Assembly (NCBI GenBank): GCA_002239045.1
Contig: MPNN01000003.1
Coordinates: 293,577 to 357,576 of the forward strand
Length of the DNA stretch: 64,000 nucleotides
Source of the DNA: SAR202 cluster bacterium bin127
GTDB taxonomy: Bacteria; Chloroflexota; Dehalococcoidia; Lucifugimonadales; Lucifugimonadaceae
Direction: 5' to 3'
Shown here: in pieces, positions 44,355 through 53,415 of the stretch
How the letters are laid out: every line of letters starts with the position of its first letter
How positions within the stretch are numbered: position 1 is the stretch's first letter
Program-made: the position numbers and the translations under genes
Notes under the pieces: model-generated
The model's input: only the letters and a program-made list of their open reading frames with translations
What the model was told of the DNA's origin: nothing
Databases searched by the model: none

Positions 44355-45767
44355 TTATTCAAACTGAAACTCGCGAGTCGATACCGCGAGCGTTACCAAT
44401 CTGAGGATGCGCTGCACGCTTTCCTCTTCGTTCTCGAACTCGATGTCGCCGCCATCGTAAGCGTGTTCAACGAGCGTCTCACGCGTCTCATCGTCTACAT
44501 CCAAGCGGCAAAGGTGATCGAGAACTACCCCGACAACCTTTTCAGGAGTACGCGGTTGATCCAAGCTACGAATAGCTTCGATGATGTTGCGCACGCCGGG
44601 TTTCGATGCGTCGTTGAGGGTGTTGACTGCGAAGTTCACGCGTTCAGTCAGCGTGCCCCCGTCGATCCACTCCTTGCCGGTGTGCCAACCCTCGACGGAC
44701 GGCGGGTCCATCAGCGTTTGGCCCATAGCCACGAGCGTGCCTTGGAAACTCTCCAACCCTACGTCAACTTCGCGGTAGTCGCCCGAGATTTTAACGACGT
44801 TGGCCACGAACTCGGTCGGCGACTTGACGCGCTTCATGCGTGCGTTTTTGAAAAACTCCGACTTCAACATCGTGCTCACCACGTGACCAATATCTGCGTC
44901 CGACTCCATCCACGCATCGACCAGCGTCTGAATCGCGTCTGGGTCTTGCGGCGGCTGAATGCTCCACGCCGGAACCTGAGGTTCATCGGCGACGAAGAAC
45001 GTGTAGAGATGTCGCGCTATGAATCGGGCTGTGGCCTCCTGACGGGCGATGATGTCAATGATGTCCTCGCCGTTGAAGTTGCCCTTGTGCCCAAGAAACT
45101 CTTTTTCGCCCTCATCGTGGTCATCCTCGCGATACACAAACTCGGCTTCAAAATGACCGAACGGATAGAGCGGCAAGGGCTGTGTAAACGTCCAACCAGT
45201 GAACGCTCGAGCCGCGTTCTTGATGTCGTCCTCGGTGTAGTTCCCGATTCCCATCGAGAACAATTCCAAGATCTCACGACCATAGTTCTCGTTGATCGCA
45301 GCGCCGTGATTTTCGTTGTTGTCGAGCCAGAAAATCATCGCCGGGTCTCTCGACAGCTCCAGCAGAATCGTTCTGAAGTTTGCCAATCCGTTGTCCCGGA
45401 GCATCTGAATGTGATTCACCATGCTCGGCGTGTGCTCGCTCTTGGTCCATCCGGTCGCCAAGATGCCATGCCAGAACAGCGCCATCTTCTCCTGCAACGG
45501 ACGCTCGGTGTTGACCATCCTAAACAGCCACCGACCATTCCACACCGCGCCGTTGTCTTTGTTCGCAGCTAGGTGAGGGTAGAAGCGCCCCAACAAGTCA
45601 TCTTCGACTTGAGAGAACCGCTCGGGATGGACGAGATCGTCGATGATTTCGTCGTACGACTTCCCGGCGTAACGCTCAATCTCTGCTTTGTCGGCCCCGA
45701 AACCTGCCCGCCGAAGCAAGTGTGCGACCAGGTCCAAATCGGTCTTGGTTTGCGCAAGTACCATCAT
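44355..45767 (-). CDS. DUF1800 family protein
   Basis: 470 residues from ATG 45767 (AGAGG 5 nt upstream). Typical segments: LVAHLLRRAGFGADKAEIER, EKMALFWHGILATGWTKSEH, INENYGREILELFSMGIGNY, NAARAFTGWTF and PTEFVANVVKI. DUF1800 proteins partner DUF1501 proteins; the biochemical role is unknown. No signal peptide is seen. It is the first gene of the three-gene cluster. The 193 bp upstream shows no recognisable feature. Confidence 0.9.
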   Translation of the reverse strand: MMVLAQTKTDLDLVAHLLRRAGFGADKAEIERYAGKSYDEIIDDLVHPERFSQVEDDLLGRFYPHLAANKDNGAVWNGRWLFRMVNTERPLQEKMALFWHGILATGWTKSEHTPSMVNHIQMLRDNGLANFRTILLELSRDPAMIFWLDNNENHGAAINENYGREILELFSMGIGNYTEDDIKNAARAFTGWTFTQPLPLYPFGHFEAEFVYREDDHDEGEKEFLGHKGNFNGEDIIDIIARQEATARFIARHLYTFFVADEPQVPAWSIQPPQDPDAIQTLVDAWMESDADIGHVVSTMLKSEFFKNARMKRVKSPTEFVANVVKISGDYREVDVGLESFQGTLVAMGQTLMDPPSVEGWHTGKEWIDGGTLTERVNFAVNTLNDASKPGVRNIIEAIRSLDQPRTPEKVVGVVLDHLCRLDVDDETRETLVEHAYDGGDIEFENEEESVQRILRLVTLAVSTREFQFE

Positions 45768-45960
45768 TTTTCCTCTTGGATTTCCAACCACATATGGATA
45801 GTGTGCACTTTAACAGCGAATCTTAACGAACGTGGTGAAGCAAAGCAAATTACGCTACGAATTCACGCCCAACAAGACCGTGCAAGAACGGCAGAGATTT
45901 AACACCGTCACAATGGCTCGCAGTCCCGCCGATCCGATCGATGACCAAACGTAACCGCCA

Positions 45961-47427
45961 TCAACTCGCGCTCTGGTTCACGTAAATCGTCTTCGTCTCA
46001 GTGAAGAACTCTATTGCCGCCTTGCCCTGTTCACGCGATCCACTGCTCGACGACTTCATGCCCCCGAACGGAACCTGCGGCTCAACGCCGGCCGTTTCGC
46101 CATTGACCTTCACGATCCCAGCCTCGATCCGGTCCGCAAACTGCATCGCCGCGTTCAGATTGCGCGTGAATATACCCGCGCTGAGACCATAGCGAACATC
46201 GTTTGCGATACCAATCGCGTCGTCGATATCCGCCGCCGGAATAATCCCGAGCACCGGACCGAATATCTCCTCGCATGCAACGAAGTCGTTCGGTGAAACC
46301 TTCGACAACACCGTCGGCTCCACATACGTCCCACCGTCGTACGATCCTCCGGACGGTACACCGCCACCCGTCAGCACGTTTCCACCATCCTTAACGCCGC
46401 GTTCAACCGAGGCCACGATGTTCTGTCGCGACGCCTCATCGATAACCGGCACCACCACCGAAGCGGCGTCCGCACCCGGACCAATCGCCAACGCCTCCGT
46501 CTTCTCAACTACCAAATTCGTGAAATCCTCAATCACGTTACCGATCACGATCGCCCGCGAAGTAGCCGTGCACTTCTGCCCCGAATACTTCATCGCGCCG
46601 TCAACAGTCACTTGAGCCGCTTGCTCGAGGTCTGCATCCGGCATCACGATAACCGGGTTCTTACCACCCATCTCCAATTGGAACTTCACGCCGCGGCTCG
46701 CCGCGGACGCCGCAATCCCCATGCCGATCGGCGTCGAACCTGTGAAAGAGACGGCAGCGACGCCGTCTGAACCGACGAGCGCGTCTCCAACAGCACCACC
46801 GGAACCCGTCACCAGGTTAAAAACTCCCGGAGGCAGACCGACCGCTTCCCACATCTCGGCGATCAAAACCCCGAGATACGGAGTTGCCGATGCCGGCTTC
46901 AACACGATCGTATTCCCGTAAACCAACGCCGGCGCCATCTTCCAGATCGGTATCGCCAATGGGAAATTCCACGGCGTGATTAGCGACACAACTCCAATCG
47001 GAACCCGCTTCGTGTAGAGCAAGATGTTCGGATCAACCGAAGGCACAACATCTCCGACCGGGTTCGATCCCTCAACACCGAAATACTGCAGAAGCGCCAC
47101 CGCGCGTCCCACTTCGCCACGAGCTTCAACTATCGCCTTGCCACACTCCCGAGTGATCGCTTGTGCGTACCTCTCAGAATTCTGATTCAAGTAGTCCGCT
47201 GCCGCCAACAGGTACCCGCCCCGCGCCAACGCTGACGTCGAACCCCAAACGCGCCCGGCATCCGCCGCCGCTCCAACCGCACCCTCCGCATCAGCTGCAT
47301 TCGATGCCTGAAAATCGCCGACCACATCATCCAAGTCAGCCGGATTGATGCTCTGCGATACCTTGCCAGTCGAAGCCGGAACCCATTGTCCGCCTACGTA
47401 ATTGAGATTCAAGTTGCGTCCTGCCAT
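45961..47427 (-). CDS. NAD(P)+-dependent aldehyde dehydrogenase
   Basis: 488 residues from ATG 47427 (AGGAG 8 nt upstream); an open extension upstream is not used. Catalytic residues are in place: Asn154 (TPWNFPLAIP), Glu252 (LEMGGKNPVIV) and Cys286 (SGQKCTATSRAIV). FTGSTPIGMGIAASA is the cofactor region. It oxidises an aldehyde to its acid, most like succinate-semialdehyde or glyceraldehyde-3-phosphate (NADP) dehydrogenases; substrate uncertain. It follows a nitroreductase gene by 44 nt. Confidence 0.93.
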   Translation of the reverse strand: MAGRNLNLNYVGGQWVPASTGKVSQSINPADLDDVVGDFQASNAADAEGAVGAAADAGRVWGSTSALARGGYLLAAADYLNQNSERYAQAITRECGKAIVEARGEVGRAVALLQYFGVEGSNPVGDVVPSVDPNILLYTKRVPIGVVSLITPWNFPLAIPIWKMAPALVYGNTIVLKPASATPYLGVLIAEMWEAVGLPPGVFNLVTGSGGAVGDALVGSDGVAAVSFTGSTPIGMGIAASAASRGVKFQLEMGGKNPVIVMPDADLEQAAQVTVDGAMKYSGQKCTATSRAIVIGNVIEDFTNLVVEKTEALAIGPGADAASVVVPVIDEASRQNIVASVERGVKDGGNVLTGGGVPSGGSYDGGTYVEPTVLSKVSPNDFVACEEIFGPVLGIIPAADIDDAIGIANDVRYGLSAGIFTRNLNAAMQFADRIEAGIVKVNGETAGVEPQVPFGGMKSSSSGSREQGKAAIEFFTETKTIYVNQSAS

Positions 47428-47471
47428 CAAGTGGTCTCCTGTTTTGGTGAATCGATCGAGAACTCGATCAG

Positions 47472-48032
47472 TTAATTCAAGTAGGTACAGATTTCGCTCA
47501 CCGGTTTGCGTTCCGCTTCCGGTATAGACATCGGGAATCCAATGAAAAACGCGCCGACGACAGCCCAATCCGCCTCGGCACCAACTGCTTTGTGGACTTC
47601 TTCGTTCTTACACACTCGCCCGGTCGACCACCCAACCGCTAGCCCAATCGCGTGCGCCATCAGCAACATGTTCTGGGCGGCGCAACACGTCGCAGCGAAA
47701 TTCTCTTCTGTGATCTCTTCATTAGATCCCGGCACCGAATACATGAGCATCAGTATCGGCGTCTCAAGAACCTCATCACGAGCCGCTGCTGAACTATTCG
47801 CGCGTCGTTCGGGATTGGGATTCTTGACGTAGTTCCAAGTCCATTCGTAGACAAGGTCTGCGACCTTGGCACGCGCATCGCCATCCTTCTCAAGTACCAC
47901 GAACCGCCAAGGTTCGGTGTGTCGATGATTAGGTGCCCAACTCGCCGCCTCGACAATCTGGTCCAGCATCCCGCGCGGTACTGGACGATCATCAAACTCG
48001 CGTATACTGCGGCGCGTTCGCATCAAATCCAT
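47472..48032 (-). CDS. Nitroreductase family protein (FMN)
   Basis: About 186 residues if read from ATG 48032. The FMN site MDLMRTRRSIREFDDRPVPR, EAASWAPNHRHTEPWRFVVL and the late AIGLAVGWSTG segment match nitroreductases of the BluB/NfnB-like type. The start is uncertain: the best Shine-Dalgarno (AAGGAG, about 48086-48091) lies before an ATA codon 16-17 codons upstream, while the ATG/GTG pair at 48032/48035 lacks one. Probably co-transcribed with the aldehyde dehydrogenase. Confidence 0.85.
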   Translation of the reverse strand: MDLMRTRRSIREFDDRPVPRGMLDQIVEAASWAPNHRHTEPWRFVVLEKDGDARAKVADLVYEWTWNYVKNPNPERRANSSAAARDEVLETPILMLMYSVPGSNEEITEENFAATCCAAQNMLLMAHAIGLAVGWSTGRVCKNEEVHKAVGAEADWAVVGAFFIGFPMSIPEAERKPVSEICTYLN

Positions 48033-48192
48033 CACTGCGTCCGCGACGTCTTTGGAAATAGAATGTGGTAGTCCTATGACGGGTCTCCTTTGATCGATAT
48101 TGTTGCTTTCGGCTATCGACCCGCATATCAAGCGATTGTATGCCAACCCCCAAACACATCGCCCAAGCGCATCGCCCAACCGCCAACCGACA

Positions 48193-48963
48193 ATGAGCCG
48201 CTACGCCAGAGCACGCAAGATACACGCCAACACCGTCGAAGGACGCCGAGCGGTTTTGGAAGCATTACGGGCGGAACGCAACATCGAACGTCTGTTGATC
48301 GCCGATGGCATCGACGTCGGGAACCAGATCCAGGAGATATTCTCGCTCGCGGAATCCGCCGACATCACCGTCGAACGCCTCCATCGACGAGAAATCGATC
48401 GCCAATCTCAAACCAAGAAAAGCCAAGGCGTCATCGCGGTACTACCCGATACGCGCTACGTCAACGTTGAAGACATCATCTTTGAAGCCGACAATAGATC
48501 GCAAACACCTCTCATCGTCGTATTAGACGGCATTGTCGATCCTCACAACCTCGGCGCCATCGCTCGCACATTGGACGCGGCAGGAGGTCATGGCATCATC
48601 ATTCCGCAACGTCGAGCGGCGGGAATCAGTCCCGGCGCAATCCGAGCCTCGGCCGGGGCACTCATGCACACGCTCGTCTCCCGAGTCGTCAACATCAATC
48701 GCACGATCGAATACCTCAATACCCTCGGCCTGCAAACCATCGCCTTAGCCGCCGATGCCGACACCGACTACACGCAAGCCGACTTGACGATTCCCACCGC
48801 CATCGTCGTCGGCTCCGAAGAAAAAGGCGTCGGGCGCCTGGCCCTGCAACGCTGCACCGCATCAATGTCGATACCCATGCACGGTCAACTCGCCTCGTTG
48901 AATGCATCAGTGAGCGCAGGAATCGCGCTCTACGAGGCAGTTCGGCAACGGTCCAGCATCTAA
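48193..48963 (+). CDS. rlmB: 23S rRNA (guanosine-2'-O)-methyltransferase, RlmB/TrmH (SPOUT) family
   Basis: 256 residues from ATG 48193. N-terminal substrate-binding domain with TVEGRRAVLEALRAERNIER and KSQGVIAVL; SPOUT core with VVLDGIVDPHNLGAIARTLD (motif 1), AIVVGSEEKGVGRLALQRC (motif 2) and IPMHGQLASLNASVSAGIAL (motif 3, trefoil knot). RlmB methylates G2251 of 23S rRNA; the symbol follows the family and a close paralogue specificity is possible. A large secreted protein gene follows after 3 nt. Confidence 0.88.
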   Translation: MSRYARARKIHANTVEGRRAVLEALRAERNIERLLIADGIDVGNQIQEIFSLAESADITVERLHRREIDRQSQTKKSQGVIAVLPDTRYVNVEDIIFEADNRSQTPLIVVLDGIVDPHNLGAIARTLDAAGGHGIIIPQRRAAGISPGAIRASAGALMHTLVSRVVNINRTIEYLNTLGLQTIALAADADTDYTQADLTIPTAIVVGSEEKGVGRLALQRCTASMSIPMHGQLASLNASVSAGIALYEAVRQRSSI

Positions 48964-48966
48964 ACG

Positions 48967-51756
48967 ATGCCGTTCATCTCCTACCCAATCAACCCGCGAC
49001 GTAAGTCGCGGATCGTAACGGCCCTGTTCGCCGTAATCGCTGTCGGAGCGGTAGTGGTTTTCACTTTCGATTCAAGCGCCAGCGCCCAATCGCCTTCGAA
49101 TGGCCTGGTGATTCAGTCACTCACCATCAACCAGTCAGGTGAATCCGTCCGCGCCATCACATACGAGGCACAAGTAACAATCGCCAATACCAGCGAAACT
49201 GATTTCTCAGGATTACAAAGGGTCGACTACCAGATCGACGATGGCGACAAGCAACTTGCGTACATCGTCACATCGTTGCTGAGCGGACAAACCATAACCT
49301 TCAGCTTCAGATTCGGGTTGACGCCAGGAGAGCACACCGTTCGATTGGAGGTCGGCGATTCCGCGAGGGTGCCAACCATCACCGTTGCCGGTGCCGATAT
49401 CGAAGTCGACATTGTCGATTACCGATTCATACCCGGAAGATCCGTCGAGTTTGATCTCGATATCGCCAACCACGGCGACCTCATCGCAGAAGAAATTTCG
49501 TTGACCAGCATGTGGCGCAGCACGAATGGTGATGCGTCAGGCGAACAAATTTACACCGAAGACATCCCTGACCTCGAACCCAGTCAACACACCTCCGCTA
49601 CCGTTACGATTCAACTCCAACCTGGCTCGTATGATTTCCAATTCACCGCCGCCACCAGCACCATCGAAGGCGATTCTGGAAACAACTCTGCACAACTAAA
49701 GCTGGATGTTGAATTCGCCGATCTTCGCACCAACGTAGTCGACACCGAGATCCTGGGATGGGATGGCGACGGTAAAGCTCTCATGTCAACAACGGTCGAA
49801 GTGACGAACGAAGGGGTCGACAACACCAGCACCTTCTACATCGGAATCGCCTGCGACGGTGAATCTGAAGACAGCTGCTCCACCTCTAGCCAATCAGGCG
49901 GAGTCCCAGTGGGTGAATCCGTCCAGACCGAGATGCGACTCTGGTTGCCAATTGGGGACACGCCGACGCGCATCTTCGCTGTCGAGAACGAAGACACATT
50001 CCGTTGGGGGAACCTCAACGCCATCGACCACACCTTCTCGGTGCCAGACGCGCCCGAGCTGGTCTGGACCTTGAGCAAGGCGCCGACAACACAAATCGCG
50101 CGCTACTGGAGCGACGGATCCGCAAACGTGGACCTGAATCTAACCTTCATCAACAACGGCACCGACGAATCCCAAACCGTGGTCATCACGTGTTCTCAGG
50201 ACGACGTCACTGTTGACGATTGCGGTGCCGAAATTACCGTCGAATTGGAACCGGATGTCTATCCAACGCTAATCTTTCAGACGCTGAAACTACCACGCGG
50301 AGATACCAACCTCGCGATCAGCTACGGAGCGGCTGACCCAGGAACTACATCGATCAACGTCCCAAAACGCATTACTGGCGTTGAGCGAGATGTTTGGAGC
50401 TGCTTCAGCGATACGTCAAACATCGTCGACGACTCCGAACAAGATGACGCCGAAGAAGAAGAAAACGACCAAGGCATCGGATGCTCCGGTTGGGATCGCG
50501 AACACGTCACCAAGTGGCCCATCGATGAAGCTATCAAATTGTGGTCATTCGGTGATGCGCATTATCTGAAGATTCTCGACGAAGTGGTCGAAGATGTCGC
50601 GTCGTTCCTGAATATGGAGATCGAACGCGTAGCTACACAGAGCGAAGCACAACTGAAGGTCCATACCGGCGTGCCGAGGGAAAACGCGGATTCGACCGGA
50701 CTGGACTGCGTAGAATTCGCCGGATGTGCGAGGACATGGGTTGACGACGATGGACGAATAACAGCCAGCACGATCTCCATTTGGTCGAACCGTTTCCAAG
50801 ACGAAAAACAACGAGACGCGGCGATCCGTTCGACTACCCTCCACGAGTTGCTGCACTCATTGACCAACATCAAGCATCGGCATCACGACCGTACCAGCGT
50901 CATGAGCTACGAAGCACTCAACTACTCAACGATCGACGGCATGGACATCGGCCTATTCGAACTTCACGCGCATCCGCTCGTCCAACCAGGGATGTCATTC
51001 GAAGAAGTGCTCGATCTGATCGTCTTCACTGACGAACTCGTCGACCCACCTGAACCGGTGGAACTCTCAGCGCCCGCGTTGCTGCGTCGCGCCCACGCCA
51101 CATTGATGGACGCCGGATCCTTCAGCTTCGAAGTTAAGGGCGGTTGGCCCGGATGTTCCGGGAATCACGGCTTCGGATGGGCGCAACTAGAGTCGGCAAA
51201 TCTGATCGCGCACGCAGCGACCTGGCGGCATTTCCACGACGGTAACGATCGCTACTACTACATCGGAAACCCGGACGATTGGGGCGCAAGCGAGTGGTGG
51301 CTGAGACGAGGACGAAATTGGAGCGATGTCGAGGTCCAGAAGGTAACGGACGCTACGACCTTCAGAGGCGGTTTCTCATCGCTGCTACAGATCCTTTCCG
51401 ACATCAACATCTACGCGAGCGATACCGATTACACCGTCACGTCTCGGGCTGATAACCGAGTCGAAATCGAAGTCAATATCGATCAACCCAACCCGCGGTG
51501 GAGCCGAGGATTAAACCTCGAAATCAACATCGGAGTGCACCCGGAAAATCATCAGGTCTTGGATTACGAGATGACGTGGAAATTCAATCCCAGAAATCGT
51601 CGAAGCTGCGACACTTACGCCGTCGAAGCCCGTTCGCCCGAGTTAAATATCGACTTCACCTTTCCGGACGAGATAAGGGCAGATTCGCAGATCCTAGCAC
51701 CCGCGATCATCCCAGACGAACCCGACATCGAAATCGAGTTCACGATCGTCAATTGA
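48967..51756 (+). CDS. Large secreted putative zinc metalloprotease with Ig-like repeats
   Basis: 929 residues. Signal peptide: hydrophobic IVTALFAVIAVGAVVVF then SASAQS. Residues ~45-465 look like four CARDB/Ig-like beta domains (VTIANTSETDFSG, DIANHGDLIAEEISL, EVTNEGVDNTSTFYI, TFINNGTDESQTVVI). The acidic spacer DDSEQDDAEEEENDQGIG leads to a catalytic-type domain with HELLHSLTNIKH (His626, Glu627, His630, His637) and a Met-turn-like TSVMSY (Met646). The C-terminal ~220 residues resemble LppX/LolA-like lipid-binding folds (ATLMDAGSFSFEVKGGW), a tentative match. It begins 3 nt after rlmB. Likely exported. Confidence 0.75.
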   Translation: MPFISYPINPRRKSRIVTALFAVIAVGAVVVFTFDSSASAQSPSNGLVIQSLTINQSGESVRAITYEAQVTIANTSETDFSGLQRVDYQIDDGDKQLAYIVTSLLSGQTITFSFRFGLTPGEHTVRLEVGDSARVPTITVAGADIEVDIVDYRFIPGRSVEFDLDIANHGDLIAEEISLTSMWRSTNGDASGEQIYTEDIPDLEPSQHTSATVTIQLQPGSYDFQFTAATSTIEGDSGNNSAQLKLDVEFADLRTNVVDTEILGWDGDGKALMSTTVEVTNEGVDNTSTFYIGIACDGESEDSCSTSSQSGGVPVGESVQTEMRLWLPIGDTPTRIFAVENEDTFRWGNLNAIDHTFSVPDAPELVWTLSKAPTTQIARYWSDGSANVDLNLTFINNGTDESQTVVITCSQDDVTVDDCGAEITVELEPDVYPTLIFQTLKLPRGDTNLAISYGAADPGTTSINVPKRITGVERDVWSCFSDTSNIVDDSEQDDAEEEENDQGIGCSGWDREHVTKWPIDEAIKLWSFGDAHYLKILDEVVEDVASFLNMEIERVATQSEAQLKVHTGVPRENADSTGLDCVEFAGCARTWVDDDGRITASTISIWSNRFQDEKQRDAAIRSTTLHELLHSLTNIKHRHHDRTSVMSYEALNYSTIDGMDIGLFELHAHPLVQPGMSFEEVLDLIVFTDELVDPPEPVELSAPALLRRAHATLMDAGSFSFEVKGGWPGCSGNHGFGWAQLESANLIAHAATWRHFHDGNDRYYYIGNPDDWGASEWWLRRGRNWSDVEVQKVTDATTFRGGFSSLLQILSDINIYASDTDYTVTSRADNRVEIEVNIDQPNPRWSRGLNLEINIGVHPENHQVLDYEMTWKFNPRNRRSCDTYAVEARSPELNIDFTFPDEIRADSQILAPAIIPDEPDIEIEFTIVN

Positions 51757-51758
51757 CG

Positions 51759-52005
51759 ACGGCACCACGAATCCGTCTCTATTCGACAGAGACCATCGTC
51801 AAACCTTGGTTGCCCAAGGGGTTTTGCGCACAACCACCGTCATTCCGGCGAAAGCCGGAATCCAGAGGGGCCGGACAACGGCGTCCCGAATTCGTCTCTA
51901 TTCGACAGAGACCATCGTCAAACCTTGGTTGCCCAAGGGGTTTTGCGCACAACCACCGTCATTCCGGCGAAAGCCGGAATCCAGAGGGGCCGGGCAACGG
52001 CGTCC
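51759..52005. repeat. 119-bp tandem duplication with palindromic cores
   Basis: Two nearly identical 119-bp units (51759-51877 and 51878-51996) plus the first bases of a third. Each contains CGTCTCTATTCGACAGAG, then TTGGTTGCCCAAGGGG, then the palindromic GTCATTCCGGCGAAAGCCGG...CCAGAG element. Only about four bases differ, so the duplication is recent. Up to 52124 follows a CAAGGGGGA...GGGGGAATTAAAGGGGG element and no gene. Confidence 0.92.
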
Positions 52006-52124
52006 AAAGCGAAACGCCAAGTTTAAACCCGCTCGCTTTTATTCGCTCTGGGGCATCAAGGGGGAGGGTTGTGCACAGCACCCCAAGGGGGAATTAAAGG
52101 GGGTTTAGACCAGGCGTCAGTCGC

Positions 52125-53132
52125 CTAGTTCTCGCAGTCGGGATGCCCGTCTTCCCAACGGCCAAACGGAATGTCGAACTGTCCGCCTTGGTTAATCTTC
52201 GACATCCGCTTGCGGCAATCCATCCACATGTCGTGCCACTTGACCGGATCCCTGAGTTCTGAGTCAGGATTGGACCTGCTCCTCGCCACAAATTCCGGGA
52301 ACGCGACGCGGCCCGAGTGTGCACCGGTGTTGTGATAACGAAGGTCGAACGACCAGCGCATGTTCTCGCTCAAGTTCCCTAACGATCCGTGAACCGTCCG
52401 CTTGTGCATGAAGATCACGTCTCCACGCTCCGTCGGCAACGGCGTCGCGGCTCGATACGGGAACAGCTTCTCAGGAATCTGCCGACCCTGCACCATCGTC
52501 GTGTTGTGCGCATAGCTGTCGCAATGCGTCAACAAATCGCCGCGGTGCGTGCCTGGAACCACGTTCAACGGGCCCGATTCGACTGGCGTGTCCGTCAATG
52601 AGAACCAAACCGTAACCATGTTGGTGTCATCCGCCTCAGGCACTACGACACCATGGTCCTGGTGCCAAAGCGTGGCGCCGATTAGCGGTTGACCTTGCTC
52701 GGTCTTCGGCAGGTACTTCTCAGGCGGCTTGATACGAACATGCTGCACCGGGTTCGATGAGATCTCCGGCCCGATCAGCTGTTCGAGGACATCAAGTAGA
52801 TTCTCGTTGACAAACGCGTTGAAGACCGCCGGACCGAACCAGCAAGGAGTGTCTTCCTTGACGTCTTGGAACGGTAGCGAGAAGTCAAAGTACTGCGCAT
52901 GTTGTCGGCCCGTTTCTTGATAAATCTTCAAGATGCGTGCGTCGAACGGCAACGCCTTGTACTCAGACGCTATCTCACCGTCTTCGTAGAGATCACGCGC
53001 CAGATCGTCGAGGACACCTTCGTACTCCTCGATGATCGGGTCGAGCACCGTCGCTGGGTCAAGAACGCCCTTGACCTTTACGAAACCTTGCTCCTGAAAA
53101 TCGCTCACGACGGATTTCGTCGCAACAGCCAT
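52125..53132 (-). CDS. Phytanoyl-CoA dioxygenase (PhyH) family protein
   Basis: 335 residues. Fe(II)/2-oxoglutarate oxygenase fold with HxD in LWHQDHGVV (His157, Asp159), distal His248 in KRTVHGSLGN and the 2-oxoglutarate Arg in NMRWSFDLRY (Arg260). GPLNVVPGTHRGDLL is the typical PhyH strand. Family members hydroxylate small molecules such as phytanoyl-CoA, ectoine or phosphonates; the substrate is unknown. A single-gene unit. Confidence 0.92.
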   Translation of the reverse strand: MAVATKSVVSDFQEQGFVKVKGVLDPATVLDPIIEEYEGVLDDLARDLYEDGEIASEYKALPFDARILKIYQETGRQHAQYFDFSLPFQDVKEDTPCWFGPAVFNAFVNENLLDVLEQLIGPEISSNPVQHVRIKPPEKYLPKTEQGQPLIGATLWHQDHGVVVPEADDTNMVTVWFSLTDTPVESGPLNVVPGTHRGDLLTHCDSYAHNTTMVQGRQIPEKLFPYRAATPLPTERGDVIFMHKRTVHGSLGNLSENMRWSFDLRYHNTGAHSGRVAFPEFVARSRSNPDSELRDPVKWHDMWMDCRKRMSKINQGGQFDIPFGRWEDGHPDCEN

Positions 53133-53259
53133 CTCAATCCTCCATATCTGGATTCATGTCGTTTAATGCCAAATGATTTTACACGCATTCAACACCACAA
53201 AACACGATCCAGAACGCGTAATTCATAACGCCTTTTGAAGCGATTTTCCAAGCAACACG

Positions 53260-53400
53260 TCATTCCCACGAACCCAAGGAACCACGCCATTCCCGCAGAC
53301 GAGCGAAAACAAGGAAGCACGTCATACCCGCGTAGGCGGGAATCCAGATGGGAGAGGGCAGGGTTTCCCCCGTTCACGGGGGAAATGTCCGTAGGACAAA
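53260..53400. repeat. Intergenic palindromic repeats
   Basis: Contains CGTCATTCCCACGAACCCAAGG, a CCATTCCCGCAGACGAGCG variant, a good copy CGTCATACCCGCGTAGGCGG + GAATCCAG at about 53318-53349, then TTTCCCCCGTTCACGGGGGAAA (53366-53387), a near-perfect hairpin followed by TGTCCGTAGGACAAAGGGGG. Between phyH and oppF; no gene seen. Confidence 0.75.
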
Positions 53401-53415
53401 GGGGGCCCAAACTGC

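Noticed and set aside
44274..45572. 432-codon plus-strand open frame
   Set aside because: It lies antisense to the DUF1800 gene, whose protein matches a known family; the antisense product has no domain-like pattern.
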